From Ascidia mentula (Eukaryota; Chordata; Ascidiacea; Phlebobranchia; Ascidiidae): a stretch of 64,000 nt of DNA. The stretch is taken from assembly GCA_947561715.1 (NCBI GenBank), contig OX387199.1, positions 3,911,001-3,975,000 on the forward strand. The letters are read 5' to 3'. Position 1 is the first letter of the stretch, and every line of letters starts with the position of its first letter. The translations under genes were made by a program, and so were the position numbers. Shown here piece after piece: positions 1 through 13,854 of this stretch. The notes beneath the pieces were generated by a model. That model had not been told where the DNA came from. It saw nothing but the letters and a program-made list of their open reading frames with translations, and did not search any database.

Positions 1-1304
1 CCAACGTTAGAAACACAGGTGTGTGGTCATTACGAAGCTTAGTCAGTTTCGAGCTTTTGTCTCTCATCAGGTAAGTGAAGTGGCCCGGTATGTTCAAGGT
101 AATGAGTTGGAGTCTCATGGAGAGCATGATTTTTCGTATATGGACGAAGTGGCTTTAATGCAGCAACCATCACCATTAAACAGTTGATCTAAGTTTAAAA
201 AACAGTTTGGGGCACCAAGACCCATTGAACGAATCTTATCCACAAAAACCTTTAATTTATGTTGATGTACTTTGTTGGCAGGATTTCAAGCGAAACGCTA
301 AACGACCTGACCACGTCCACAACCTGTGAGGCAAGATTTAGATTTGCCGACGAGGCTGCTGAACAACAATTCCAACTTCGATTAAATGCGGTTCTCGACG
401 AAACAAAAGCGATGGGTAAGGTTTAATATTCACCCAACCTGTGACGACCAACGCAGCAAACCTGCAACACATTTACCCTAAACCGAATTTTAAGTTAGTC
501 ACAAACAGTTTGTGTCTTTTGTAATATTTACAACACATATTTTCCAAGCCAGGGTTTCCATACCGTGTTGTGCTTATTTCTATGATTTGAGTGTCTTAGA
601 TTAGAAGAAATGTGTTTATGTGCTTATTTTCAAATGCACGCTAGGCAGTACTCTAAGTAACCTGTGGTGTGGCGGCAATAGTGGACTTCGTGGAGTCGTG
701 GCATTATATGTGGAGAAGCAAGCAATAAACGCCTCTTTGTTACCTGTTGTCTTTGTATAGCGCACTATAGTACGTTTTGGGCGTATTTGGGCGCTCGCAG
801 CGTGATTGGTTTTTGGTCTACGACAGGCCGTTGGTAACCGCAGATATATTAGATGTTTTAAGCCCTTCTTCATTAGGTATAATGTGGACGCTTTTCAACC
901 TTGTTTTGCTTCAAGATACCAACGATCAAAAGTGGACTTTGAGGGCAGCAAGTAGGTTCCTGTACGCTGAACCAATCACCGTGCCCGGAAGAATCGTACG
1001 CAGATGTTTGCGGATTCACCAAATCAACGGCTACTTTCCGTGGTACAGGGGACCATACAACGTCGACTGGATGGCTGTGTACCTAACAATCGCCCTACTA
1101 TTTCTCGTGTGCGCCAGCGCGGCGGGTTTGGAAAGGCTGGTGGAAGGCAATTGTACGAATCAATTCGAAATGGATATAATACCGAAACCTCGTTACGTGG
1201 GTATGAGATTCAGTGGCCAATTCACCATAACACCAACACGCCAACGTATGTTCGTTGTTGTGATGGCCGTGTTAGTCACTGTGGACATTTCTTCGTTTTT
1301 TTGA
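1..1304 (+). CDS. 3' end of an unrecognised multi-exon gene (partial)
   Basis: I do not recognise this gene. The window opens in a possible exon (1-71, before GTAAGT). A second exon, about 281-415, follows a TTGGCAG acceptor and reads R-ISSETLNDLTTS before GTAAGG. The clearest part is an open frame from an acceptor at 770 to the stop at 1302-1304 (178 codons), followed by AATAAA at 1312. It includes the segment VDWMAVYLTIALLFLVCAS, which looks like a membrane helix, and a second hydrophobic stretch near its C-terminus. The reading phase between the 415 donor and the 770 acceptor does not match, so an exon is missing or the splicing differs. An alternative path with an acceptor at 760 and donors near 834 and 950 is also open. 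Coding is likely for 771-1304 and weak for the rest. Confidence 0.4.
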
Positions 1305-1311
1305 CGGAACA

Positions 1312-1317
1312 AATAAA
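1312..1317 (+). terminator. Poly(A) signal of the first gene
   Basis: AATAAA lies 8 bases after the stop codon of the open frame ending at 1304. It fits a very short 3' UTR. Confidence 0.4.
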
Positions 1318-1363
1318 TATCGTTGACGTTAAATTGGTTCAAGACTTGCAATTAATGACATGA

Positions 1364-2602
1364 TTACGGTGGAACAAGTTCTGACACATTTTCCATTCCC
1401 TAATCTAGTAATTCGGACTGGCTTGTGCCGTGGTGTAGGTTTATGAAGCCGCAGCAATTAACATACTGTCGAACGATACAGCCAATGTTTAATGGTAAAC
1501 AATGCCGTAACTCTTTCAGTATTTAATACATGTCGACAGTCACGCCAGCAAAGTTTATAGTTGTGCTGCGAAAATTTTTGTATTCTGGTCTTTTCACAAT
1601 TTATCTGAAACAAAGTCAAACAGTGCCTAATGAATTTTGCTTGCAACTTTCAAGAGGCCCAAGGTGCGTAAATAAGTGAAAAGGTCAAGTGCCAAGGTTA
1701 TTTATTAGCCTACGTTACAGTTGTGGCCCTACCAATTTCCAGTCTGGCCGCTGACATCAAGTTGTTTAAATATCTTTGTTCGCGTATTGACGTAACTTCG
1801 CAATTATCTTGTGGTAAAAATTACCGTATAAGGGCCATTGACTTGCTAACGTACTAACGCAGCCTGCGTACTAACGTTACGTAAACAGCATCTGCGATAA
1901 CAATAAAAAAATGGCGTAAAACTTATTCCACTGAGTATTCTTTATTTGTGATAATGTAAAGATTAGCAATGCGAGGAAACACTTCGGAAACTTTCCATTC
2001 ACTGGAAATTTACTGCGAACTGTTGAACGGACTCTCGGGGTAGGTAAATATTAGCATGTCATACAGGCAACTATACAACTAATAAAAGCCATGCCGATGT
2101 CGCTGGGCCAGCACAACCGAATTAGCGCTCTAATGCTAGAAGCTTTTAGCTTTTGGTCATGTAGATTATAAGGAGTGGAAAAGGGGGCTGGTAGTTTTAG
2201 CGTCTTAATCCAGAAGCAGTGAGAATGTGTAAGCTGCATACAGATGGCCAATGTTTCGACCCATGAGGTCTTATCAGTGTAGCTGATGTGACTTTCAGAC
2301 GACTTTGCCAACCAAACGGCCAAGCAAAGACTTCCACAAGTGAGAATGGTTGTTTGAGTTGAATGGAAATGTGTTGTGCCTTTATGACAGAACCATGGAA
2401 ATTTGGTAAGTTTGAAAGTTATTTCAGGCTTAGGTTGAGGTAAAGCATATATAAATCAGAAATACACTTGTTGTTGAAAATTTAAAGTGGCTCTAACTAC
2501 AACTTTAAAAATTACAACAGACATTTAGCAGATAAAAAAGATTCTGTTTCTGTTTGATAACCTTAAACAGCTTTTAAATTGTCATCATTCGATAATTGAA
2601 AC
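1364..2602. other. Intergenic stretch with one MITE fragment
   Basis: AT-rich spacer between the first gene and the SLC22-type gene. Apart from a fragment of the hairpin repeat family at about 2220-2342, I see no coding or RNA signal. A pyrimidine-poor ACAACAG|ACATTT site near 2520 could be a 5'-UTR or trans-splice acceptor for the SLC22 gene, but this is not provable from sequence. Confidence 0.5.
2220..2342. repeat. Hairpin MITE family, one arm
   Basis: Contains the family core (AGCTGCATACAGATGGCCA, then a TTTCGACC box, then a GACTTTCAGACGACTTTGCC box) that recurs at 5.2, 16.9, 31.2, 38.8, 39.1 and 42.1 kb. Only one arm is present here. Confidence 0.7.
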
Positions 2603-5600
2603 ATGAATGTCGACACGACGATGGACGAAAAGTCCATACCACAATCAGCAGCGTTTCCAGAAAGAGAAAAACCTACGTCATCGCGTTACGTCATCGATTT
2701 TAACGTCGTGATGAAGGCTATTGGTTCAATGGGAAAGTATCAGATCCTCCTTGTGGCCTTGGCTTACTGGATTCCCATTCCGGCCGGCTTTACACAGGTG
2801 GCATCTGTATTCCTTGCCCCGATCCCGGGACATAGGTAAGTTACTTTTCACTCTCCGAGACTTCTTTGGAACTTTCGTGCACGACGAAGCATGTCGCTGA
2901 TTAAATGTATGTGTATGTGTATTGACCCAATAAACGGGTGATCTACATGTCCATAGGTGTGCGTTGCCGCCGCTAGATAACGACAGTATGTACCCGGGCC
3001 TTGGCGAGGAGCAGTTGCGGAACCTCACCCTGCCAATCGACGCCAACACCGGGGTAACTCACAAGCTCTGTATGCTGGCACCAAGCAGTGATATACGACG
3101 GTGGACTTTGATACGCTTTACTTTTTTTAAACCTTCCTTTTCTCATCGTGCGCAACGCCTCACTGGCAACACAAGAGTCACCGAATATTCCGACATTTTT
3201 TTTCATATCGATCGTTAAACGCGGAAAGGCATAATTTTTATTACAACAGAATGGGCTTCATTTTATTGAAAATAGGTAACTTGTATAAAGCCTTACATAC
3301 GAGACAAATATAGATGAATGAATGCAGTAATGAGAAATATCGGTTTTGAAATGGAACTAACTTCAGAGGTTTACCGTTTTCATGCTACCTCTTTGTTGAA
3401 CCACTCACTACGCCTTTAACAAACCTACTTGACAAAGTAATTTCATTTTCCCTGTTCTCTCTCAAACACCACAAAAGACCCCAGCAACGGATAACGCACT
3501 TTTGCAATCTCTTATTTGTACTGTGCTGTATCCGCAGACCTACGACGAATGTGGACGCTACAACTACAACCTCACGGCTTGTACAAATGGATCGTTTTCC
3601 TGCATCGATCCCTATCCTCCTGTCAGTCCCGAGGTGGAAGTGATTAAATGTGATAAAGGATATTGGTACGACACCAGCATCTACACCAACGTTGTGACTA
3701 GTGAGGTAATTGACGGTGAATCAATTTTGTGCTGATATTCGGCGAATCTATTCGGGTTCGGGTTCGCTCTGGCACATTCCCAGTAACATTTAAAATTTAT
3801 GTGGAGTGATATTCATGCAATGTGCCTTTTCCTAACAACACACTTCCTATTGCACTATGTATTATGAGGTCAACGTCAACAAATAGTCCCTTGTTTGACA
3901 AAATGAACAAAATTGTTTGGCAGACCTAACATTATTACAAACAAACATGAAAATATTTGTGAGAGTTCGTCTCTGTGCATTGAGAACATAAATCCTGGAA
4001 CTTTGAGGCAAGTTTATTGATATAATTAATCCCCAACGCGACAACACTGCTTACCACAAAACGTCACTACGTGGCCCGTTGCTGCTCAGCACACAACCGC
4101 AAACGCGTCAATTTGCTTTGGTGTTTCCGCACATGATACGTCAATATTTACCAATGCACATCCACAGTCCAACTCTTTGTTGGAAAATTTCTGAACCTGC
4201 ATAATCTGTTTTTTGGAATCAATAGTGTCACAAAAAGCTGGTGGAAAAACCTAATGGTAACTTGCGGAGTTTTCATATCCAAACGCTAACAAGTTACATG
4301 TTCTCATGGCCAGCTTTAATTTTGCAGTCACTGTTGTTAGAAACACTCGACGTATGCGCATAAATTGTAGTTTTCCAAAGACGAAAATTCCTAAACCTTT
4401 TCGAAATGTTCAAGTGGTGTTGCATGGTGTCAGTTAAAATGCGTCAACTGAATTATAAAATAATAGCTACGTAGAATGGGACATTGTACACGATACTTTG
4501 CAGTGGAATCTGGTGTGTGATCGTCTCATAATAGGGACAACCGTCACTGCAGTATATTTCTGCGGCATTCTCCTCAGCTCCGTGATTGGCGGAAGTATTG
4601 CTGACATGTAAGTCAAGAAACATTGGATAAGAATGTTGGGCGTAATTTTCTTCACCATACTACTCTTTTCTGTATATCAGTATCGTATGAAACGTAATTC
4701 TTTTGAAAAATGTCTGATAATATTAGAAAACGTAAAGCAAACATCGATTTAGCCTAAATAAGTATTATCCGTTTCTGCAGACATACGAAAAGTGCAAACA
4801 AACCACAAAAAGCTAAATTGTAATAACTGTAATTAGAATGAATGTATTTTTTAATAGAATTTTTTTCTGTATAACGTACACTCATAGATCCAAATAAAGT
4901 TAAAGCTAAAAAGGCGGGGTTTCCTCTTTGTAACAGTAGGCAAATACCATTAATCATGTCTCCAATTTCTATGGAAGGAAAATTACAACTCTCAGTGTGT
5001 TGCAGCATTGGGCGATGTCCAACGATGTTGATCAGTCAAATAGGGATGATTGCCTTCGGAATTGGATGCTCGTTTGCCCCGACCCTTGTTGGATTCGCCG
5101 CACTTCGGTTCTGCATAGCCCTCTTTCTCCAGGCTGGTTACATTGCCTGTTTTGTGTATGGTAAGCTCACTGAAAAATATATCATGTAAATCAGCATGAA
5201 GTTACTAATATGAACTTTGTAAGCTTCACTGATGAGACCTTAGGTCGAAACAGTGGCCATCTGCATGCAGCTCATAAAAATGTAAAATATAATTTTTCGT
5301 TTCGTGACAAGACGTTTTACTGCATAACATACATTTTATCCAATTATTTTTCATCATTTATGTTCCTGACAATTTTTATTTGCGCAAGACGAATGCCCAA
5401 ACCGTACTTCACAAATTCTTTGATAATTTTTTTCAAAGTCATGGAAATTACGGGAGAAAAATGGAGGACTTTCATCGGAATTAACATACAAGCAATGTTT
5501 GCTATCGGTTATATGACGTTGTCAGGTTTCGCATACGCATGGAGAGACTGGAGGGACCTACAGTTTGCCATTGCTTTTGTTTCGGCCCCGTTCTTTCTAT

Positions 5601-8218
5601 TTTGGTTTTTCCTCCCCGAGTCGCCCAGGTAATTCATACTCACTCGTTTAATTTGCCCCAAAATTGCGACTATCACAAATGATAGCAATGTTATTCAACT
5701 TTCACTGTTTAATATTCTTTAAGTTAGTCGTCTATAGTTGTAATACTGAAGCCATAGTTTTGCTCTATGTCTGTATTTGTTATTGTATAGCCAAGTTTAA
5801 TACTTCGTTTTTTTCGTTTACTATTGTGCAATAGCAGTAGGCCTACTTAAGAAGGCAAGGAGGACTTGTTATTTAATTGAGCAACATGAATGTCTCCAAT
5901 AGGTAAAATATATTTGGGCACTTTTCCAATGAAATTTCTCTGGGCCTAATAACTGCAACGGAAAAGTGGGGCACTCAAATCTGCTTTACAGTATTATACA
6001 GCATATGGTGTCTAAACAAAAGTTCCACAGTTATAGATTGACTGCTGTTAATTAGCTGTTAATTAGCTGTTAATTTTATTGAGCCTCTGTTGTTAATCAT
6101 TACTGAATCGGTGACTTCGTTTCTTGTGTAGGTGGTTGTTTACCATCGGCAAAGTCGAGAAAGCAAAGGAAATCTCTGAGATGATGGCGAGGAGAAATGG
6201 ACGTCAGATTACGGAAGAAGTTTGGCGTAATGCGGAGAAGGCTGGAGAAGCTTTACAGGTTCCTATGATCTAAAACAATGTGGTCCAAGTTTGTGTGGTC
6301 CAGGGTCCGCACAATATTGTTTCAGTGCTGGCTTCCAGGCCTCAAGCATCTAAATTATGCTTGTGGCCTAAACGCTATGCAATACATTATAACCGAAACT
6401 TTTGGGTTATCTTCGTTTCAGGAGGAAGAGACTGATAAGAAGCATTCTCCATTATCTCTGTTCAAGCGACCCCGAATGAGACTCATAACAATCAATGTCA
6501 TGTTCAACTGGTTCGTTTGCTCCCTGGTTTACTACGGCTTGTCTCTCAACGCTGGAGCATTGGCAGGTGTGTATTAAGTTTGTCATTCATACTCAAGGCG
6601 CAAAGACAAGCTCGATTTCACATTAGATTGGGTGAAATTAACTTTGACAGCGTAGAATCGCGCCACGTCGTATTGTACGTCGATGTGTGTTTGCGTTATA
6701 TTTAAAACGTTCAATGAATGAAATGATGAATTCATAAACTAACACAATAGAATAAATATGTGAGGGGCTTAGCGTAAGTTCAAATGTATATTACACAATC
6801 AGGAAATTGTCACTGCAGGATTGTAGCATACCAATTGGTTAAATAACTGATTTTCTGATACAGGAGACGATTTTTTGAACAACACATTGAACGGTTTGGT
6901 GGAGTTCGTTGCATACGCAATAATCATTTTAACCATGGACCGTTTGGGCCGAAAAATTCTTTTGGCAGCTTGTCTTTTACTTGGGGGAGTCGCTTGCCTT
7001 GCATCCACGGTCGTAACAGTATATGCCGGCGACAACCAAGGTAAGGCAGCATTGTCCTGTAGTTAGTTTTTAGGATATGCGTAGTATACATGTGGCCCAA
7101 AAGCCCGAAAGTATTTTTTAAAACAATGACAAGAAGTGCACGTTTTTGGGCATCCGACACGAAAGACTGCTGAGACAGGCTTTATTCTCGGAGGATAATC
7201 ATTTTTTCAGTTAGCGCTAGACTTTAACTTTCAGTCATTAACAGGCGTTTTTTTTTTCATTTCAGACCTCATTAACACAAGCACTGCTTTTGCGTTGATC
7301 GGAAAATGCGCAGTTTCTGGAGCTTTTTCAATTGTCTACAATTACACAGCAGAACTTTATCCGACTGTAGTCAGGTTACTTTTCACTGAATAAGCAACAG
7401 AGTCAATAACGTTGTGAGAGCTGCAGACAGGGCCAATCTTTTCGAGCAATCACGGCTCATCTGTGCAGTTTGGCTACTGGCTACAATCATGTCAGTTAAT
7501 AACTGGAAAACCTTCACATTGTGATGACGTTGCAGTCGCCTTCAAGGCGCAACCCCCAGATATGAACCTTATAGGCGGAACATATTATAGTCTGTGAACA
7601 TTGGTCCTGTCTGTAGCTCACTTATTTTTTCTGATGTTGTTTCAGAATTATCCACACGTTTAAATTGCATTCGGAAACGCATCCACCGTTTTTAATAGCT
7701 TTCCACGTGACATTTGAAATGTTGTGTTTAGAAGCACAGCAGTTGGAGTAGGTTCAATGGCCGCCAGGGTCGGGAGCATCATCACACCCTTTACCATACA
7801 ACTGCAATACGTTATTCCGTGGCTTACTGGGGTAAAAAAAAACCTTTAGAAATATCTCTGCATGGACCTAAAGAAAGTTTTTTTTAGACTATTTTTGGGG
7901 TGTTGGCATTGATAGCTGGTTTGGCCACCTTCGCTTTTCCTGAGACCCTTGGAGCCCCAATGATGACGTCCTTAGATGAAGCCGAGCTGTTTTATGCGGG
8001 AAAGGCTGGTGAAATTAAGTAAGTTTGTCCCCACTTAGTGTATCAAGCTTCACGGGTACGTTTTCCGTTTTCCTTTTGATGAGGATGCAACGTATAGAGA
8101 AATGTGTAGAATACCCCTGTCTATGTTTTCCAGGTTGAAGGACGACTCGGAATTAAGTTCAATCTCGTGTGTAAATGAAGCATTTGATCAGGAGTCACCA
8201 AGCAGTACAGAGCTCTGA
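2603..8218 (+). CDS. SLC22-type organic ion transporter, 13 exons
   Basis: Exons by splice signals and phase: 2603-2835, 2957-3053, 3538-3705, 4504-4607, 5006-5160, 5439-5628, 6132-6258, 6422-6566, 6864-7040, 7266-7374, 7732-7831, 7888-8018, 8134-8218. They total 1821 nt, giving 606 residues with every phase consistent. The order of parts is that of SLC22 members of the major facilitator superfamily: a first helix, a long extracellular loop with HRCALP and several cysteines and N-glycosylation sites, then EWNLVCDR, a degenerate GR loop (ADIIGRCP), FLPESPRWL before the large cytoplasmic loop, DRLGRK in the second half, and an acidic cytoplasmic tail. SLC22 proteins carry organic cations, anions or carnitine across the plasma membrane. 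Substrate cannot be told from sequence. The loop between exons 1 and 4 has diverged from the human members I can recall. Introns hold two MITE remnants. Confidence 0.9.
5228..5278. repeat. Hairpin MITE remnant in SLC22 intron 5
   Basis: Reads GAGACC, TAGGTCGAAACAGTGGCCAT and GCAGCTCAT in the orientation opposite to the 2.2-kb copy. Only the outer ~50 bases remain. Confidence 0.65.
7419..7621. repeat. Small inverted-repeat element in SLC22 intron 10
   Basis: Starts with GAGCTGCAGACAGGGCCAAT and ends with the near-perfect reverse complement, ATTGGTCCTGTCTGTAGCTC, about 200 bases apart. The ends resemble the hairpin MITE family of this window but the interior differs, suggesting a subfamily. 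Confidence 0.55.
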
Positions 8219-9285
8219 TTGCATCGTTTTGTTTGCAACTTTAAATGAAGATCATATTTAATTACCAAGCCCAAAATTAGTATGATTTTATAAACCAAGT
8301 AATATTTATTTCGAGTGATGTCTGCAACAAATCATGGCATGTTTTACTGTATTGTTACACCCCGATCATTATTGCGTCCAACACAATCAACTTTTTTGTG
8401 GCATCCTGTTTGCACATAACATGTTGGAACACAACAACTCGATGGCATAAAAAAGGAACAAGTCTTAATATTTACATACAAATCCTAATTGTTTCTTGTA
8501 TGTAGACGGTTGGTCAATCATTACCTGTTATTTAACGTTAATTTCATTCAAGTTGTTGCTTCGTTTTCCGATGAAGGTAAAAAAACAATACAATAATTTG
8601 CTTTAAATGGTCAAAATTGCTTGAAAAGTCACCAGAAAGACCAAAAGACAGATTGAAGTGAAAGACATAACAGTAACTAATTTATCAAAAAACAAGCAAT
8701 GTGCCAATAATGATCAACCGATCAGTTTCGACCAATTAGTTTTCGTTAGTGTAGTTGGTTACTGACGCAATTACCGCTTTGCAGTGACTCGATCCGCTAA
8801 GTGCTAAACCACAGTACAACGCACTTTGGCCAAGGAAAGCACTTTGTCTGGCACTAAATCTATACGAAGTTGCGAACATTTCTGACAAACATGCCAAGAA
8901 GGTTAAAATAGCTGGAATAAAGCAAAACTCTCGTTTGGCGGCAACCGGCCGGTGATTAGTTGAACAATTTAACTTTAGCCAAGGAAGAACGCCATCAGAT
9001 TTACTATTATCGGTTGGATTAAAAAGTCATATTAAATACGTAAAATAAATATAATTACTTTTAAAGACATTTATACCCGATTCACGTAAACGGGGTATCG
9101 TCTATACGTTTTTAATTTAAAAAATGTGATTTAACTGGTTACGTTATTTTATTTTAAGCGTCCTTTGTTGAAATCATAAAACACCAATCGGGGATTTCCT
9201 GTCAAAAAATTAAAATTTATGACGGGACAAGTTTGATTACGAAATAAGTTTTCTAAATTATTTTGTCAAAATAAATTGTAGCAAA
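8219..9285. other. Intergenic spacer between SLC22-type gene and SIRT1
   Basis: AT-rich, both neighbours on the + strand. It must hold the 3' UTR of the transporter and the SIRT1 promoter. No ORF, RNA gene or repeat is recognisable. Confidence 0.5.
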
Positions 9286-12200
9286 ATGGAAGAAAGTAGC
9301 TTGAATGAAACCCCAGTGAAGAAACGAAAACCAAACCCGGAATGTCTTGCCACAAATCCAGGGCCAGGTAAAACAAATTTTGGAAACTACAGCTTTAATA
9401 GTATTATGCTAATTTGGATGTGTGTAGCTGCGTTTAATTACTCTTATGGTGAATATTATATTTGTAGATTGTAAGTATTGCAATTAAGGTGGCTTTATGT
9501 TTGCAAACTCACGTTTTTTACAAAATAACATTTTAGGTGAACCAAACTCTTCGGAAACAAATGACTGTGGAGATGAACATGTGAATAATACAAAAAGGTA
9601 ATTGCTTTCAGTTCGCTGAACACTTTATGAGGTTTATGTAAACTTATTACCCATAGCAACCTGGACAAGGATGCAGATATCTTCTCTGACAAAGTGGAGG
9701 AAGCAAGTGGATCTTCCTCTCCATCTTCTTCCTCTCCAAGTGAAAGTGATTGGCATCCAGCTCCAGGAGGTAGGTGACTGCCAACGGGTCCTAGAATTAA
9801 AAATGTAAAACTTATAAATGCAAAACAGCAAAATATAGGAATGCCATTATTAATGTCTATATCTTATGTACATGCAAGACTATAAACAGTAAGCTGCCCT
9901 AACTCCTAAATTCATTATCAAGTTTGTTTAAATTGCCCAAATTATATAAACAAACACAAACTATAAGTAATTTGGATCCACTTTCACCAAAAGATTGTTG
10001 TTTCACAGCCAAGTAGTTGTATATATTTCACATTAGTAGTTCCTTGAATAATTTTAATTACTTTGCTGTACACAATAATTTTGAACAACATAGGCTGCTA
10101 TCAGTGGATGCATGAGCAGATGTTGTCTGGAACCGATCCGAGGGAGATTATACAGAAGATTGTACCATCTGCTGTCAACATCCCAGACGAGGTTGACACA
10201 TGGACTTTATGGAAGCTGGTCAGTTCAATATAACATTATGTGAATATGTTTCATACACATTTTCATTACCTTCACATGTTGCCATCGTGTTGTACTTTTC
10301 ATTGTATTTTCTTTTAAAGTTTGTTGAATAACTACAGGGCTTTTTTCAGAGGATTGCTATTTTAATTATGTGTATCATGCACTTTATGGTTTAAATCTTG
10401 ACTGAATCTCTTTAATTTTTTAATACATGATCTTCATGTTGGTTTGCTAATGGCAGGTCATTCAACTGGTGAGTGAACCACCTAAACGAAGAAAACTACC
10501 AAACATCAACACATTCTCAGATGCAGTTAATCTTATCAAGTCATCTAAGAAAATCATTGTCTTGACTGGAGCTGGGGTATGTGTAAAACTTTAACTGCAG
10601 TATACCTTTGATAGAAGTCTTAAAAATGGCAGAAACTTCATACCTTAGGCCCGGAAAGTATCGAATTTCTATCAACTAGGTGTATGTAAAAATCCTAAGT
10701 CTTCATTTTTACATATATATTTATTTGGTCTAGTTACTTACATCGCCAGTATCAATTATTCAAAAAAAAAAAAAAACTTTAAAAAAGGAAATCAACACTG
10801 TGCTTTGTCCAGTAGTTGGCAGAAAGCAATGTTTCCAATTTGTTGGCAGGTATCTGTGTCCTGTGGCATTCCAGACTTTCGCTCTAGAGATGGTGTCTAC
10901 GCAAGACTTGCAGTTGATTTTCCAGATTTACCAAGTCCAGAGGTAAAATGAAATTGCTCATATACTTATATATCAACAAATACGTACCTAGAGATTGTGT
11001 ACAGAATATCTTCTTGTAACTACGAAATAATAGCCTTGCTTGAAATAACAAAGTTGTTCATGTTGTTTAAAGTCCATGTTCGATATATCGTACTTCAGAC
11101 AAGATCCACGCCCATTTTTCAAATTTGCGAAAGAAATATACCCAGGACAATTTAAGCCAAGCAAAATCCACCGGTAAGTTCTTCAACAAGGTTCAATTGT
11201 AAACAGACTTGGACAACTAGATTTTTTTTAGCTTTTTCAAACTAGATTAGTCAATAAAATTTACTAGCATTTTGCTCTGATTCGTCAAAATGAAGAATTG
11301 GAGTTATCTTTGTCCAAGTCTGACTCTAACAACTCAAATTTTTTGTAATTTGTGAACTTTTGTAAATTTTTGTAATTTGTGAACTTTCAACATAAACGCT
11401 CCACAGGTTCATTGCAACTCTGGACAAAACAGGGAGATTGTTGAGAAACTACACCCAGAACATTGACACACTTGAACAAGTTGCTGGAATCAAAAATGTC
11501 ATTCAGTGTCATGGTAAAAGTCTACCTCAAATAAACAAATCAGCATTTCTAAATAACATGGCTTATTTTTCTTTTTTTTAGGTTCATTTGCCACAGCAAC
11601 TTGTCAAATATGTAAATACCAAACAGACAGTGAAACAATTCGCGAAGACATCTTTAATCAGGTACGAAGTCACATCTTGTTGTTTCAAATTTACTCGATA
11701 GCCTTTGCATTAATAACGCTGCCTTCCCATTCATAAATATCCTCATATAACCACCTTTAGGTTATTCCCCGATGCCCACAATGCCAAGGTGAAGAGCGAG
11801 GCATCTTAAAGCCGGACATTGTGTTTTTTGGCGAAAATTTGCCCGATCATTTCCATCGCCAGATGGTGAAAGACAAAGAAGAGGTTGACCTCTTAATAGT
11901 GATCGGTTCAGCGCTGAAAGTGCGTCCCGTGGCCCTTATACCAAGTAAGAACACGAAACGAACGTCTTTTTCTTCAAAACAGAGCTATACGCGTGTAGGA
12001 GAAGCAGTTGTTTAGCTACACTTTTTGTAACCAGGAAAACGTGTTGTTTTTTTATGCGTTTTACCCGCAAAGCGTTCTTGATTCTCCATGTTGTTATTGT
12101 TTTGACTGAGCAGGTTCTATCCCACCCGAAGTCCCGCAAATCCTCATCAACCGGGAGGCTCTCAACCACATGACTTTCGACGTTGATCTGCTGGGCGACG

Positions 12201-13854
12201 GGGACACGATCGTGTCACAAATTTGCCGACACATGGGCGCTGACTTCGCTTCTTTGCTGGACGACAGTGAAGAGTAAGCAGTCTCTATCGTAGTTTAACT
12301 CATCTGCGGTTCAGCGTACAGTTTGTCAAACCAGAGAATTATTTATGTTCATGAGAGATTTTAGGCTGTTGGGCGAAATAATCAGTTTAATTCCTACCGT
12401 GGTTGTGTTTGTGCTGCCTTTTCTGGCGCTGTAAAAATAAGGTTGCGAAAGCCGGGACTGATCATCTGTTGTTTTGTAACTTTTTACATTACTTGATGCA
12501 AGATGATAAGTTTGTGATTTGTAAATTCGTTGCAGATTAAAGGAAGTCACCACACTACCTGAATCATCGAACTCGCCGAATTCCAGCCCCCAACTACCTG
12601 CAAACAAAACTACCCAAGATGTCCATGACAATCAACACATTTTGTCCTCTCCATCTCGTGACAATTACAAATCCAACACTAGACTAACTGAAACTACCAC
12701 GGAACCTCATAAAACTCACGACAATCTTTCACATGATCAACCTGATGATACAACCAGTCACGTGAGCAATCATGAGTCTGGGAATCATCTTGATTGTAAA
12801 TCGAGGCTGGAAGCATCACGAGGCGTCGATGAGACTAATATGAATGGGAATGTGAGTACCGAAGATATCACGAACACAAAAACGAAACACGATCACTCTG
12901 TGATCGCAGTCGTTAACGGGATGGCATCATCCGATTCTGGACAAGGCGAATCAGAAGGACAACGTCACCCAAATGAGCACAAAGCGAACAAAGAAAATTG
13001 TAATAGCTCTCAAGCTCCAGACTCTGAGATATCTTCGACAGAGGTAGCACCTAATGGGGATAACCCCGAAAAAATGTCAATACGAGGTTTCTGGCAAAGC
13101 AGATGGAAGCAATCTATCAGCAAGCGTTTGCCAGGTAAATTTTGCCAAATACATACTTCGTTTGTTGATCACAAAACTTCGGCATTGTTTAGTTTTGTGA
13201 ATTTGTTTCTATATTGTACAATTTCTGTGATTTAAACTTTGAAATGGTGCAACGCTATTCCGCTTTGTCTAAAACTACATGAGGTCCTTGTTTGTTTAGC
13301 CGGATGTTATCACTACGACGGAAAACATCGTTACATCTTTCCTGGAGCTGAGGTTCCTCCTGAAGAGGAGTCTGACTCTTCCAGTGATGAGGAAGATGAC
13401 GATGTCGAAGAAGGGAGCTCCAGCGACGATGAGATCACAGGTAAAAGTACAAAGGGCCGCTCTGAAAAGTACAAGTCTTGTTGTTGCAAATTTTAGAGAG
13501 AAGTTTACTAAAAAAAGTTTACCTTAAGAGACGCTAGCCTGAAGTTGTAACCTCGCGAAGCTTTCAATTAAGGCCATTTTTTGTGTTCTAGCATGAAAAG
13601 TGCAAATCGGATAGCTGTGAGCAGTCAAATTAGCGCCGAATAATTTTAACAAAAATAAGCATTAGACTTAAATATTGCGTTCTATTCTTTCAGGTATATC
13701 TCCCTTGCGACGACACCCTCTGCCGCCCCGCTACCGCCGTCGTGCGGAAATTGTGTCTCACTCTCACGGCACCGACTCACAAGAGAAAGACAATCAGGAC
13801 GTCGAAATCCCGGTGGCGAGCACCAGTAATGATTCGTCTGCTGCTTCCACCTGA
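9286..13854 (+). CDS. SIRT1: NAD-dependent protein deacetylase sirtuin-1
   Basis: Exons: 9286-9367, 9537-9597, 9657-9769, 10094-10218, 10457-10576, 10850-10942, 11073-11173, 11407-11513, 11582-11661, 11761-11944, 12114-12273, 12536-13134, 13300-13440, 13694-13854; 2127 nt, 708 residues, close to vertebrate SIRT1 length. Exon 1 carries a basic KKRK nuclear-localisation-like patch. The sirtuin core shows [19 protein letters not shown] (NAD binding), [19 protein letters not shown] with the catalytic His, CxxC pairs (CQIC, CPQC) for the zinc ribbon, then ENLPDHFH and [16 protein letters not shown] long low-complexity acidic/polar tail in exon 12 precedes a conserved element, [10 protein letters not shown] plus an acidic run, matching the C-terminal ESA region that activates SIRT1. 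It would remove acetyl groups from histone and transcription-factor lysines in the nucleus. No damage is seen; all phases agree. Confidence 0.97.

Noticed and set aside
1004..1363. 119-codon plus-strand frame overlapping the first gene
   Set aside because: It overlaps in another frame the longer open frame that encodes a probable membrane helix; composition looks non-coding.
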